Shown in pieces: positions 34,323 through 42,896 of a DNA stretch of 64,000 bases. The notes beneath the pieces were generated by a model, which saw only the letters and a list, made by a program, of their open reading frames with translations, was not told the origin of the DNA and made no database searches. A program made the position numbers and the translations under genes. Within the stretch, counting starts at the first letter, position 1. Each line of letters opens with the position of its first letter. Source of the stretch: Streptomyces sp. SDr-06 (GTDB lineage: Bacteria > Actinomycetota > Actinomycetes > Streptomycetales > Streptomycetaceae); contig NZ_QOLA01000023.1 in assembly GCF_003324565.1 (NCBI RefSeq), positions 1 to 64,000 on the forward strand, in the 5' to 3' direction.

Positions 34323-35000
34323 ATGAACGCCATGAAGGCCGGGAGACCCGGAGCCGTACCGCGCGCCGTGCTGGTCGTGGCCCTGCTGTATGCCGCCGTG
34401 GCCGCCTGTGGAGAGTCCGGTCCGGGCGATCCGGCGGCCGTCGCCCCGCCGAAGCCGTCCGCCACGTCGGCCGCTCCCTGCGGCGATGGCACGACGGAGG
34501 AGGGCGCGGGCGGCGCGGGTCCGGCGACGGAGGACGAGGCCGGGACGCCGGGCCCGCCGACGGACCAGGACGCGGGCAGCCCCGGTCCGCCGACCGACCG
34601 GGATGCGGGCAGCCCTGGCCCGCCGACGGACGGGGACGCGGGCAGCCCTGGCCCGCCCACCGACGCGGACCCCGGCACACCCGGCCCGCCCACCGACGGC
34701 ACCGCGCCGCCCTGCCTTCCGGCGGGCTGGTTCGACATGACCCGGGACTTCGTCGACTACTACGGCAAGCACCTCACCAAGGCCGACGACGGAATGTGGC
34801 CGTCGGTGGTGGCGGTGCGGATTCGCAAGCAGGGCGCGGCCGAGCAGGCCGTGGTGACGGTCAACTTCACTCCGCCGGCGGGGGACGGCGGCCGGGTGGC
34901 CGAGGTCTTCGCGGACTGGCGCCACGCGGAGTACGGCGACAAGGGCGCCCTGCGCGTGGAGACCCGCAGCGGAGGCCTCATCACCGAGGGGTCCTGGTGA
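34323..35000 (+). CDS. lipoprotein with 11-residue Pro/Gly/Asp repeats
   Basis: A 225-residue exported protein. A signal peptide (VLVVALLYAAVAAC) ends in a lipobox Cys near residue 29. Five tandem 11-residue units of G[ST]PGPPTDxDA (33-nt DNA repeats at about 34546-34702) form a stalk. The C-terminal ~100 residues make a small globular domain (FDMTRDFVDYYGKHLTKADDG) of unknown fold. GAGGGGGA precedes the ATG. Repeat copy number may vary between strains. It lies between the MFS and flavin-reductase genes without clear operon links. Confidence 0.72.
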   Translation: MNAMKAGRPGAVPRAVLVVALLYAAVAACGESGPGDPAAVAPPKPSATSAAPCGDGTTEEGAGGAGPATEDEAGTPGPPTDQDAGSPGPPTDRDAGSPGPPTDGDAGSPGPPTDADPGTPGPPTDGTAPPCLPAGWFDMTRDFVDYYGKHLTKADDGMWPSVVAVRIRKQGAAEQAVVTVNFTPPAGDGGRVAEVFADWRHAEYGDKGALRVETRSGGLITEGSW

Positions 35001-35135
35001 GCGGGGTCCGGGTGGTCCGGGGGCCGCGGGAGTGAGCGGCAGCTTGAGGCACTCAGGAGTCGCTGGGGGCGGGGGCCGGGGCCTTCGGGAGCCCTGAGCC
35101 GCCCTGGCACAGGGGGCTTGGAGGAGCCGCGCCGT

Positions 35136-35753
35136 TCAGTCGGTGAAGCGGCCGAACCGGCCCCGGTGGAAGAGCAGCGGCTCGGCGTCGTCGCCGGTGC
35201 CCAGCGCCTCGACGCGGCCGACCACGATGAGGTGGTCCCCTCCGGTGTGCACGGCGTGGACGCGGCAGTCGATCCACGCCGGTACGCCGTCGATGCGGGG
35301 CGAGCCGGTCGCGGGCGCGGCGTCGTGGCCGACCCCGGCGAACTTGTCCGCCCCGCTGACCGCGAACCCCCGGCACAGCGCGCCCTGTCCGGCGCCCAGC
35401 ACGTTCACGCAGAACGCCCCGGCGCGGGCGATGCGCGGCCAGGTCGTCGACGTACGCGCCACCATGAAGGCGACCAGGGGCGGGTCGAGGGAGAGCGAGG
35501 CGAAGGACTGGCAGGCGAAACCGGTGGGCCCGTCGGCGTCCTCGGCCGTGATGACGGTGACCCCGGTCGCGAACTGGCCCAGCACGCGACGGAATTCGGC
35601 GGGATCGACCGGTGCCCGCTCGTCGTCCCGTACGGCCCGCAGGTCCGGCCGGGGCAGGAACTCGACGGGCTCGGCGGCCGTGGCGGCGCCGACGGACCTG
35701 AGGTATCGGACGACGGTGGCCGCCATCCCTGCGTGTCCCATCACACCAGCCAT
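35136..35753 (-). CDS. flavin reductase-like protein (HpaC/HsaB-type)
   Basis: A 205-residue FMN-binding split-barrel protein with FRRVLGQFATGVTVITAEDADGPTGFACQSFASLSLDPPLV broken by no insertions, the standard start of two-component monooxygenase reductases (first half shown as key residues only: GQFATGVTVIT, GFACQSFASLSLDPP). It would supply reduced flavin to an oxygenase. ATG 35753 is taken because TACCGT lies 8 nt upstream inside the island operator, a leaderless arrangement. ATG 35741 and ATG 35726 (with AGGG) are alternatives. The matching oxygenase is not obvious in this window. Confidence 0.85.
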   Translation of the reverse strand: MAGVMGHAGMAATVVRYLRSVGAATAAEPVEFLPRPDLRAVRDDERAPVDPAEFRRVLGQFATGVTVITAEDADGPTGFACQSFASLSLDPPLVAFMVARTSTTWPRIARAGAFCVNVLGAGQGALCRGFAVSGADKFAGVGHDAAPATGSPRIDGVPAWIDCRVHAVHTGGDHLIVVGRVEALGTGDDAEPLLFHRGRFGRFTD

Positions 35754-35756
35754 TGA

Positions 35757-35775
35757 AGCTGACGGTACGTCAGAT
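35757..35775. promoter_or_regulatory. island operator, site 4, over a -10 element
   Basis: AGCTGACGgtaCGTCAGAT, a perfect TGACG-N3-CGTCA palindrome. On the minus strand its centre reads TACCGT, a TAnnnT -10 hexamer placed 8 nt before the flavin-reductase ATG. Confidence 0.75.
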
Positions 35776-35803
35776 AGGAAGTGCCGCACGGCACTGAAAG
35801 TCC

Positions 35804-36616
35804 TTACAGCCCCCGGTATTTGGGGGTGCGCCGCTCCTTGAAGCCGGCCACTCCCTCGTTCGCGTCCCGGGTGGTCATGTTGATCTCCTGAGCCCAGGCC
35901 TCGGCGGCGAGCGCGGTGCTGCGGTCGGTGTCCAGTGAGGCGTTCACCAGGTGTTTGGTGAGGGCGAGCGCGCGGGTCGGCCCGGTGGCGAGCCGCTCGG
36001 CCCACTCCTTCGCGGTGGCGGCGAGCTCGGCGTCGGCGACGACCCGGTTGACCAGGCCCATGCGCTCGGCGTCGGCCGCGAGCAGCGCGTCGCCGAAGAA
36101 CATCAGCTCCTTGGCGCGCTGCGGACCCACGAGGCGCGGCAGCAGGTAGGCGCCGCCTCCGTCCGGCACGAGGCCCCGGCGTACGAACACCTCGATGAAC
36201 CGGGCCGATTCGGCGGCCAGGACCAGGTCGCAGGCGAGGGCGAGGTGGGCCCCGAGACCGGCGGCGGTGCCGTTGACGGCCGCGATCACCGGCTTCTCGC
36301 AGTCGAGCACGGCCGTGACGAGCCGCTGGGCACCCTGGCGGATCATGCGGGCGACATCCCCCGCGACCCGCTCGCCGTCCGCGCCGGAGTCGGCCTGGGG
36401 AGCACCGCGCAGATCGGCGCCCGCGCAGAACCCCTTGCCGGTACCGGTGATCACGACGGCCCGGACGGCGGGATCGGCCGAGGCCGCGCCGAGCAGCTCG
36501 ATGACCCGTTCCCGCTGGGCCCAGGTGACGGCGTTCAGGGCGTCGGGCCGGTTGAGCGTGATCCAGGAGACGCCGTTGTCAGTGGCGTGCAGTACCAATG
36601 AATCGAGCGGTTCCAT
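35804..36616 (-). CDS. enoyl-CoA hydratase/isomerase family protein
   Basis: A 270-residue crotonase-fold protein. The oxyanion-hole segments are GKGFCAGADLRG and VNGTAAGLGAHLALACDLVLAAE, and the second catalytic region reads RRGLVPDGGGAYLLPRLVG. It would hydrate or isomerise an enoyl-CoA. TTGGAG precedes the ATG at 36616. It lies downstream of the ADP-forming synthetase on the same strand with a 243-nt repeat-bearing gap. The flavin reductase starts 50 nt past its stop, behind its own operator. Confidence 0.9.
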   Translation of the reverse strand: MEPLDSLVLHATDNGVSWITLNRPDALNAVTWAQRERVIELLGAASADPAVRAVVITGTGKGFCAGADLRGAPQADSGADGERVAGDVARMIRQGAQRLVTAVLDCEKPVIAAVNGTAAGLGAHLALACDLVLAAESARFIEVFVRRGLVPDGGGAYLLPRLVGPQRAKELMFFGDALLAADAERMGLVNRVVADAELAATAKEWAERLATGPTRALALTKHLVNASLDTDRSTALAAEAWAQEINMTTRDANEGVAGFKERRTPKYRGL

Positions 36617-36692
36617 GCGGGCTCCAAGGCTGGGGCGGGCCGGACTGCGGGACGGGGGAGCGGGATGGCGGGGGAGCGGCGCGGGTGGGGCC

Positions 36693-36821
36693 CGGGTGCC
36701 GGTCATGGGCGGGGCTCGGCGGTGGGCCTGGAGCCGGGGGAGGTTGCGGATTGCGGGCGGGGCCCAGCGGTCGTTCGCGGGCCGGGCTCGGGTGCCGGTC
36801 ATGGGCGGGGCTCGGCGGTGG
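36693..36821. repeat. 33-bp direct repeat upstream of enoyl-CoA hydratase
   Basis: Two identical 33-bp copies (36693-36725 and 36789-36821), each starting cgggtgccggtcatgggcgg, are 96 nt apart in the gap between the hydratase and the synthetase genes. No coding use is evident. Confidence 0.65.
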
Positions 36822-36859
36822 ATCGCGGGCCCGGCCGGGCGGGCGATCGCGGGTCGTGC

Positions 36860-39085
36860 TCAGCGGCAGACGGCGAGGGCGTCGAGCGCGACGGCGCCCT
36901 GTCCACGGGGGAGCACCACCAGGGGGTTGATGTCCAACTCGGCGAGGTCGTCGCCCAGTTCCAGGGCCATGCGCTGGACGCGCAGGACGACCTCCACGAG
37001 CGCGTCCACGTCCAGCGGGGGCCCGCCGCGCACCCCGTCGAGGAGCGCCCGCCCCCGGAGCTCGCCGAGCATGTCCCGCGCCTGCTGCTCGCCGAACGGC
37101 GGCACCCGTACGGCAGAGTCGCCGAGCACCTCCACCAGCACCCCGCCGAGCCCGACGGTCACGGTCGGGCCGAACAGCGCGTCGTGCGTGACCCCGACGA
37201 CCATCTCGACACCGCGCTCGACCATCTGGCAGACCAGGATGCCGTCGAGTTCGACGCCCTCGTAGCGTGCGATGTCGGTGAGTTCGCGATAGGCGTCCCT
37301 GATCTGGCTGGCCGAGGTCAACCCGACCTTGACCAGGCCGAGTTCGCTCTTGTGGGCCAGGCGGGCGCCCGAGGCCTTCATGACGACGGGGTAGCCGACC
37401 AGGCCCGCCGCGCGCACGGCGGCCGCCGCGCTGGTCACGAGCTGTTCGCGCGGCACCCGGATGCCGTACGCCCGAAGAAGCTGCTTCGCCGCGTGCTCGC
37501 TGAGCTGCTGACCCGGGCGCATCAGCGCCTGCGCCTTGCGGAAGGAGGGGGAGGGCACCCGGGGTGCCTCGTCGAAGGGGGAGCGGTAGCCGGTGGTGAA
37601 CCGGTGGTGGGCGAGGTACGCCCGTACGGCGCCGATGCAGTTGGCGAACGTACGGAAGGTGGCGACCCGGGACGAGCCGAGCAGCGTCTCGCGGTAGGCG
37701 GCCTCGGTGCCCAGCGGCGACCCCCACACCACGCACACCAGCTTGTCCGTCTGCTCCGCCGCGTCCACCAGGTCCTGCGCCAGCTTGTCGCTCATGGGCG
37801 GGAACGGCCCGGTGATGGGGCAGATCAGCACCCCGACGGAGGGGTCGGCGAGGATCGCGTCGATGATCTTGCGCCCGCGCCAGTCGCCGACGGGGTGGCC
37901 GCCGTTGTCGACGGGGTTGGCGACGTTCAGGTAGGACGGTATCCACGCGTGGAGCTCGTCCTGCTTGGCGGGCGAGAGGGTCGGCAGGTGGAGCCCGGCG
38001 GCGGTGGCGAGATCCGAGAAGTGCGCCCCGGTGCCGCCCGAGATCGAATACACGACGACGCCGTCGGCCCGCGGTGCCCGGGACCGGGCCAACAGGGCGG
38101 CCGTGTCCTGGAGTTGGTCGAGCCCGTCGACGCGGATCACGCCGTACTGGCGCATGGCGGCGTCCACGACGTCGTCGGCGCCGGTCAGTTTGCCGGTGTG
38201 TGACGCGGCCATGCGGGCCCCCGCGTCGGTGCGGCCGACCTTGACGGCCACCACCGGCACCCCGGCGCGGGCCGCGCGGTCGGCGGCGAGCAGGAAGGAC
38301 CGCCCGTCCTTGAGTCCCTCCACATAGCAGGCGATGACGCCGACCTCGGGGCGCTCGGCGAAGTAGGAGATGAAGTCGGCGGTTTCGAGGTCGGCCTCGT
38401 TGCCGGTGGGTGCCCAGTGCGAGAGCCGCACGCCGAGCTCTTGCATCGTGAAGACGGGCCGTCCCTGGTGCCCCGACTGCGTGATGAGCGCGATGGCCGG
38501 GCCGTCGAGGTCGTCCCGGAACCGCTCGAAGGCGTTGAGGTTGGTGTTGGGTCCGAGCAGCCGGAGCCCGGACCGCTTGACGGCACGGGCCAGCCGTTCC
38601 TGGGCGGCGGCGCCCTGCTCGCCGGTCTCGGCGAAACCGGAGGCGAAGGCGACGGCGAACTTCACCTTGGCCTCGGCGAGTTCCTCCACGACGGGGAGCG
38701 GGTCGCCGACCAGGAGTACGGCCAGATCGACCTGTTCCGGCAGGTCGGACACGGAGGGGACGCAGGGCAGCCCGAAGACGGAGGCACGGGTGGGGTGGAC
38801 GGGGTGGAGGCGGGCGCCGACCCGGCGGGCCCAGTCGATGAGCTGGCGGGTGATGCCGGTGTTGGGGCGGCCCTCGGCGTCGGAGGCGCCGACGACGGCC
38901 ACGGACTCGGGCCGGAAGAACCGGTCGAGGTCGGGCACGTCGGCGTAGAGGGGGCGGCCGCTGACGTCCAGGTCGCCCTCGCCCGCCGCTCTGCCGTGGA
39001 CGGCGCCGGGGGCGGGCTGCTCGCCGCAGGCGACCACCCGCGCGCGGAAGTCGGTCGTGAGGGTGCCGTGAGTCGATCCAAGCAT
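36860..39085 (-). CDS. ADP-forming acyl-CoA synthetase (acetate-CoA ligase family)
   Basis: A 741-residue single-chain NDP-forming acyl-CoA synthetase. The N-terminus holds a CoA-binding Rossmann domain (FFRPESVAVVGASDAEGRPN). Succinyl-CoA ligase-like domains follow (ALITQSGHQGRPVF, VYSISGGTGAHFSDLA), and a C-terminal ATP-grasp domain runs from about residue 515 (LLRAYGIRVPREQLV, GYPVVMKASGARLAHKSE). It converts an acid to acyl-CoA, or the reverse with ATP gain. ATG 39085 fits the domain start. Two island operators lie 53 and 77 nt upstream. Its substrate may be a short or branched acid released by the pathway. Confidence 0.9.
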   Translation of the reverse strand: MLGSTHGTLTTDFRARVVACGEQPAPGAVHGRAAGEGDLDVSGRPLYADVPDLDRFFRPESVAVVGASDAEGRPNTGITRQLIDWARRVGARLHPVHPTRASVFGLPCVPSVSDLPEQVDLAVLLVGDPLPVVEELAEAKVKFAVAFASGFAETGEQGAAAQERLARAVKRSGLRLLGPNTNLNAFERFRDDLDGPAIALITQSGHQGRPVFTMQELGVRLSHWAPTGNEADLETADFISYFAERPEVGVIACYVEGLKDGRSFLLAADRAARAGVPVVAVKVGRTDAGARMAASHTGKLTGADDVVDAAMRQYGVIRVDGLDQLQDTAALLARSRAPRADGVVVYSISGGTGAHFSDLATAAGLHLPTLSPAKQDELHAWIPSYLNVANPVDNGGHPVGDWRGRKIIDAILADPSVGVLICPITGPFPPMSDKLAQDLVDAAEQTDKLVCVVWGSPLGTEAAYRETLLGSSRVATFRTFANCIGAVRAYLAHHRFTTGYRSPFDEAPRVPSPSFRKAQALMRPGQQLSEHAAKQLLRAYGIRVPREQLVTSAAAAVRAAGLVGYPVVMKASGARLAHKSELGLVKVGLTSASQIRDAYRELTDIARYEGVELDGILVCQMVERGVEMVVGVTHDALFGPTVTVGLGGVLVEVLGDSAVRVPPFGEQQARDMLGELRGRALLDGVRGGPPLDVDALVEVVLRVQRMALELGDDLAELDINPLVVLPRGQGAVALDALAVCR

Positions 39086-39137
39086 CGTTCCGCCCGCTCC
39101 TGGTCGAGGGCCAACATGACTGAGCCGTGCCGGTCGT

Positions 39138-39180
39138 AACTGACGCATAGTCAGATTACAGACCTGACGACTTGTCAGGA
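39138..39180. promoter_or_regulatory. island operators, sites 5 and 6 (tandem)
   Basis: AACTGACGcatAGTCAGAT (39138-39156) and ACCTGACGactTGTCAGGA (39162-39180) lie 24 bp apart, centre to centre, upstream of the ADP-forming synthetase. Close tandem spacing suggests cooperative binding. Confidence 0.75.
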
Positions 39181-39440
39181 ACTGGTCTGCGAGCAAAGCC
39201 TCGGCCCTGCGGGGCGTGGGGGTGCCGTCCTCCGCCCGGCGGAGCGTGCGCTGGACCTCCCCTCAACCCTGCTGTTCGCAAACCCCGTTGAGCGCTATCG
39301 GGCGGGAGGCCCTCCTTTTTGTCCGAGAACCCCCACCAAGTGGCCGAGCCCCGGCCCCGGCGCCCCCGCGGCCCTGACTTCCCCCGGACCGGGGTTGCCC
39401 CGGCGCCCCGCCCTCCGCGGCCTGCGGGCCGCGTGTGGCC

Positions 39441-39835
39441 GTTCGCGCAGTTCCCCGCGCCCCTAACAGCACCGTGCTGGTCAGCACAGGCAACCTCAGC
39501 CCGTCATGGGGGTCCCCCCTGGCCCTTAAGGCCTTGGGGGAGTTTGAGGACGAGCGCCGTTCAGGCGCGAACGGGGGTGCGGGGGCGCAGCCCCCGCCGG
39601 GGTTCGAGGGGCGGAGCCCCTCGGGGGGTCTGGGGCGCAGCCCCAGGGGCGGAACCATCCAACCCCCCGCACGGGCGGGCGGGAGGGCAAACCCCCCGGG
39701 GGCCCGGGGGCGGAGCCCCCGCCCGGGGTCTGGGGCGGAGCCCCAGGGGCTGTACCCATCCAACCCGTTGCACGGGCGGGTGGGTGGGCAAATCCCTCGG
39801 GGGGTCTGGGGCGGAGCCCCAGGGGGTGCTAGGTG
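39441..39835. repeat. repeat cluster with dispersed element and ggggcggagcccc hairpins
   Basis: The stretch 39181-39828 has no gene. One cgcgcagttcc copy ends at 39464. The dispersed ~100-bp element starts at 39497 (cagcccgtcatgggggtccc). Several hairpin blocks of the form ggtctggggcgsagccccag then follow up to the monooxygenase stop at 39831. Confidence 0.75.
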
Positions 39836-40971
39836 GACAGGGACTTGGCGATTCGGGTCGCGTCGATGCGCAGCTCCCGCAGCATCCCACTGATGGGATT
39901 GGTGAACCCCGTGAAGTACAGCCCCGCCGCCCCCCGCACCGTACGGGCGCCATGGGCGCGGGGCCGGCCCCGCTCGTCCAGCACGCCGAGGTGCCCAGCG
40001 AGGCCCTCCAGCCCCCGCCGATACCCCGTCGCGCAGATGACCACCTCCGGCGAGATCCGCGTCCCGTCCGCGAGGACGACCTTGCCGCCCTCGAAGGACT
40101 CCACCGCCCCGACCGGCTCGACCCGCCCCGCGCGGACCGCCTGGACGAGCCCCACGTCCTGCACGGGAATCGCCCCCTCCCGCACCCGCGAGTACAGGCC
40201 CCCGGCCGGCCGGGGCAGACCGTATGCGGAGAGGTCGGGCACGGAGAGCCGCTCGGCCACCGCCGCCGCCCGGTCCACGAGGCGTACCGGGAGCCGTCGC
40301 ACCAGGATGCCGGTGGCCTGCGCGGGCCACCCCGCCGTGGACCGGCGCAGGATGTGCGGCGCGGTCCGCACCGCGAGCCGCACCCGCCCGGCCCCGCCCC
40401 CGGCGAGGTCGGCCGCGATCTCGGCCCCGGTGTTGCCCGCGCCGACGACGAGGACGTCCCGCCCGGCGTAGGGCCCGGGGTTGCGGTAGCGGCTCGCGTG
40501 GAGGAGCTCACCCGGGTACGCGTCGGCCCCGGCCCACTCGGGCACGTACGGCGTGTGGTTGTACCCGGTGGCCACCACCACCGCCCCGGTCACCAGCCGC
40601 CGTCCCCCGGTCGCGTGCAGCACCCAGCCCTCGTCGCCGGGCCCGCGCTCGATCCGCTCGACCTCGACCCCGGTGACGATCTCCAGCTCGTGGACCAGCG
40701 CGTACTTCTCCAGGTAGCGGACCAGGTCGTCGCGCGACACCCACCGCCCGAACCGGCGCGGGATGCGCAGCCCGGGCAGCGCGGAGAGGCGGCGGGTGGT
40801 GTGCAGATGGAGCCGGTCGTAGTGGCGCCGCCAGGAGGCGCCCACGGCGTCGGACTTCTCCAGTACGACGGCCCGCACGCCCCGGGCACGCAGCGCGGCG
40901 GCGACGGCGAGACCGCCGGGCCCGGCGCCGATCACGTAGACGGGGCTCGTGGCATTGGTGGTGTCGGCCAT
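39829..40971 (-). CDS. flavin-containing (class B-like) monooxygenase
   Basis: A 380-residue FAD/NAD(P)H enzyme. The FAD motif is VIGAGPGGLAVA (GAGPGG 15-20), the NADPH motif VVGAGNTGAEIA, and ATGYNHTPYVPEW plus a GELLHASRYRNPG region resembling the FMO/BVMO fingerprint lie between and around them. It may N-, S- or Baeyer-Villiger-oxidise a ketone. The ATG at 40971 is chosen; GTG at 41043 has a strong GAGGGG but would add a low-GC stretch containing a TTA codon. It diverges from the DoxX gene across island operator site 7. Confidence 0.88.
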   Translation of the reverse strand: MADTTNATSPVYVIGAGPGGLAVAAALRARGVRAVVLEKSDAVGASWRRHYDRLHLHTTRRLSALPGLRIPRRFGRWVSRDDLVRYLEKYALVHELEIVTGVEVERIERGPGDEGWVLHATGGRRLVTGAVVVATGYNHTPYVPEWAGADAYPGELLHASRYRNPGPYAGRDVLVVGAGNTGAEIAADLAGGGAGRVRLAVRTAPHILRRSTAGWPAQATGILVRRLPVRLVDRAAAVAERLSVPDLSAYGLPRPAGGLYSRVREGAIPVQDVGLVQAVRAGRVEPVGAVESFEGGKVVLADGTRISPEVVICATGYRRGLEGLAGHLGVLDERGRPRAHGARTVRGAAGLYFTGFTNPISGMLRELRIDATRIAKSLST

Positions 40972-41081
40972 GAACGCTGAGCGTAACGGCGCGAATACTT
41001 GATGGGTCTCGGTCAAGACCGGAATCGGTTGCGATCTGATCACGCGTACGCCCCTCTTGCGCCCGCGCTCCCGATCCGCTG

Positions 41082-41100
41082 AACTGACGTACCGTCAGAA
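41082..41100. promoter_or_regulatory. island operator, site 7
   Basis: AACTGACGtacCGTCAGAA, a perfect TGACG-N3-CGTCA core between the monooxygenase and DoxX genes. On the plus strand it contains TACCGT (41090-41095), 38 nt before the DoxX GTG. Confidence 0.75.
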
Positions 41101-41132
41101 ACGGAAGCGGAGCACCGGGAAGGGGGCCCAGG

Positions 41133-41585
41133 GTGGACTCGATCTGGCTCAGCGGCGCCGAGTGGCTGGCCGTCCTGCGCATCGGCCTCGGCCTGTGGTG
41201 GCTGGAGAGCTGGCGCCACAAGGACAAGAAGGACTGGTTCGAGCACGGCACCGGCATCGGCTGGGCGTCCGACGTCGCCGCCAAGCACCGGTGGAACGCC
41301 GTCCGCAGCGGCTTCGACGTCGTGGTCAACCCCCGCCCCAGGACGATGGCGTACGTGGTCGTCTACGCCGAACTCGCCCTCGGGCTCGGCCTGGTGACCG
41401 GGTTCCTGACCCCGATCGCGCTCATCTCCGGCCTTCTGCTCAACCTCGTGTACCTGGTGCTGATGATCCACGACTGGGCCGAGCAGGGTCAGAACGGGAT
41501 GATGACCCTCATCTCGCTCGTCGGCCTCGGGGGCATGTCGTGGCAGACCTGGTCCCTCGACCACGCGCTGGGACTGTTCCCATGA
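41133..41585 (+). CDS. DoxX-family membrane protein
   Basis: A 150-residue membrane protein with about four hydrophobic segments (WLAVLRIGLGLWWLESW, MAYVVVYAELALGLGLV, ALISGLLLNLVYLVLMI, LISLVGLGGM). The first matches the DoxX start, with the conserved LRI-G and WWLE. GTG 41133 is preceded by GGGAAGGGGG. DoxX proteins accompany redox enzymes, but their role is poorly defined. Its stop overlaps the OB-fold gene (ATGA), so the two are coupled, and it sits directly under an island operator. Confidence 0.85.
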   Translation: MDSIWLSGAEWLAVLRIGLGLWWLESWRHKDKKDWFEHGTGIGWASDVAAKHRWNAVRSGFDVVVNPRPRTMAYVVVYAELALGLGLVTGFLTPIALISGLLLNLVYLVLMIHDWAEQGQNGMMTLISLVGLGGMSWQTWSLDHALGLFP

Positions 41586-42130
41586 GCCCGGCCGACCCGA
41601 TCAGCCCGATCATCCCGATCAGCCCGGCCGACCCGGTCAGCCCGAGCGGCCGGATGGGCTCGGCCGCACCGCTCGGCTCGACCGGCGCTCCGGGACCGAC
41701 CGGCGCCCCGAGTTCGGGCGTCGTCACCGCTGCCACCCCCGAGGCGGACGCCTTCACCCGGCCGTACTGGGACGCGGCCGCCGAGGGGCGCCTCCTCATC
41801 CGGTACTGCGCCGACTGCGACCGCCACCACCACTACCCGCGCGAGTTCTGCCCGTACTGCTGGAGCGAGAACGTGGAGTGGCGCCCGGCGAGCGGCCGGG
41901 CCACGCTCTACACCTGGTCCGTCGTGCACCGCAACGACCTGCCGCCGTTCGGCGCGCGCGTCCCCTACGTCGCCGCCGTCGTCGACCTCGCCGAAGGGCC
42001 TCGGATGATGACCGAGGTCGTCGACTGTCCGCACGAGGGGCTGCGGATCGGGATGGAGCTGCGCGTGGCGTTCCGGACCGGGGCCGACGACGGTGTGAGC
42101 GTGCCGGTGTTCGGCCCCGACCCGGCTTGA
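41582..42130 (+). CDS. zinc-ribbon OB-fold (DUF35/ChsH2-like) protein
   Basis: A 182-residue protein. A rubredoxin-like zinc ribbon uses Cys76, Cys79, Cys90 and Cys93 (YCADC, CPYC) and is followed by an OB fold (GRATLYTWSVVHRNDLPP, PYVAAVVDLAEGPRMMTEVV). Such proteins bind acyl-CoA and pair with thiolase-like aldolases or hydratases in steroid side-chain cleavage. The first 50 residues are an unusual low-complexity extension of DPISPIIPISPADPVSP type, absent from the second copy at 54243. The likely partner is the thiolase-like protein at 43648. Confidence 0.88.
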   Translation: MSPADPISPIIPISPADPVSPSGRMGSAAPLGSTGAPGPTGAPSSGVVTAATPEADAFTRPYWDAAAEGRLLIRYCADCDRHHHYPREFCPYCWSENVEWRPASGRATLYTWSVVHRNDLPPFGARVPYVAAVVDLAEGPRMMTEVVDCPHEGLRIGMELRVAFRTGADDGVSVPVFGPDPA

Positions 42131-42262
42131 ACCCGCAGGCCGCGCGCCCCACGGTCGGGGTCCTTCCGCAGTCTTTCCGCAGGGACAGCACCATCCCCTC
42201 CTGCCCGTCCCGCCACGTGAAATTTCCGCACCCGCCGCGCCGGGCGGGGGTTGAATGACGGC

Positions 42263-42820
42263 ATGGACCACCAGCTCATACCGGCCGACCTGCGCGGTCA
42301 CGGCCTGCGCCTGCGGACCTGGCGCGACGACGACGTGCACGTCCTCCTGCGCGGGGTGACCGACCCCGAGTACCTGCGCTGGAACACCCACCCCGCCCCC
42401 GTCGAGGACGAGGCGGCCGTGGCGGAGCTACTGCGGCGCCGGACGCTGGGCTGGGCGCGGGGCGAGTTCGCCACGTACTGCGTCACGGACGAGTCCAGCG
42501 GCGCGGTGCTCGGCCAGGTGAGCCTCAACTCCGTGAACTGGACGATGCGTTCCGGCCGGGTCGGCTACTGGACGCTTCCCGAGGAGCGGGGACGCGGCGT
42601 GGCGCGCCACTCCCTGGAACTCCTCACGCGCTGGGTCTTCGACCAGGTGGGCCTGCACCGCGTCGAGCTGGCGCACGCGGTGGGCCACGAGGCGTCCTGC
42701 CGCGTGGCGGAGCGCGCCGGATACGCGGCGGAGGGCACGCTGCGGGGAGCCATGTTCGAGGCCCAGCGCCGGGACGCCTTCCGCGACCTGCACCTCCACG
42801 CCCGTCTCGCGACGGACTAG
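42263..42820 (+). CDS. GNAT-family N-acetyltransferase (RimJ/RimL-like)
   Basis: A 185-residue acetyltransferase. The acetyl-CoA-binding motif A appears as YWTLPEERGRGVARHSLELLTRWVF, and the HRVELAHAVGHEASCRVAERAGYAAEGTLR region (here given by its key parts ELAHAVGHEAS and GYAAEGTLR) is typical of RimJ/RimL-type enzymes acting on protein N-termini or small amines. ATG 42263 is taken; TTG 42251 is in frame. It is not obviously linked to the catabolic pathway. Confidence 0.88.
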   Translation: MDHQLIPADLRGHGLRLRTWRDDDVHVLLRGVTDPEYLRWNTHPAPVEDEAAVAELLRRRTLGWARGEFATYCVTDESSGAVLGQVSLNSVNWTMRSGRVGYWTLPEERGRGVARHSLELLTRWVFDQVGLHRVELAHAVGHEASCRVAERAGYAAEGTLRGAMFEAQRRDAFRDLHLHARLATD

Positions 42821-42896
42821 CGACCCGCAGCGACCGGCTCGTTCCGCGCGGCCCCACGCCCCGACTGCGGGGCGCGGCCCCGGTGGGTCCGGCCGG

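Noticed and set aside
36579..37946. Second minus-strand frame of 455 codons over the ADP-forming synthetase
   Set aside because: It is the shifted frame of the synthetase and the 33-bp repeat region; composition is Arg/Pro/Gly-rich without domains.
40972..41043. N-terminal extension of the flavin monooxygenase from GTG 41043
   Set aside because: Good Shine-Dalgarno, but the added 24 codons are AT-rich for this genome and include TTA; the FAD-binding start fits ATG 40971. Kept as an alternative only.
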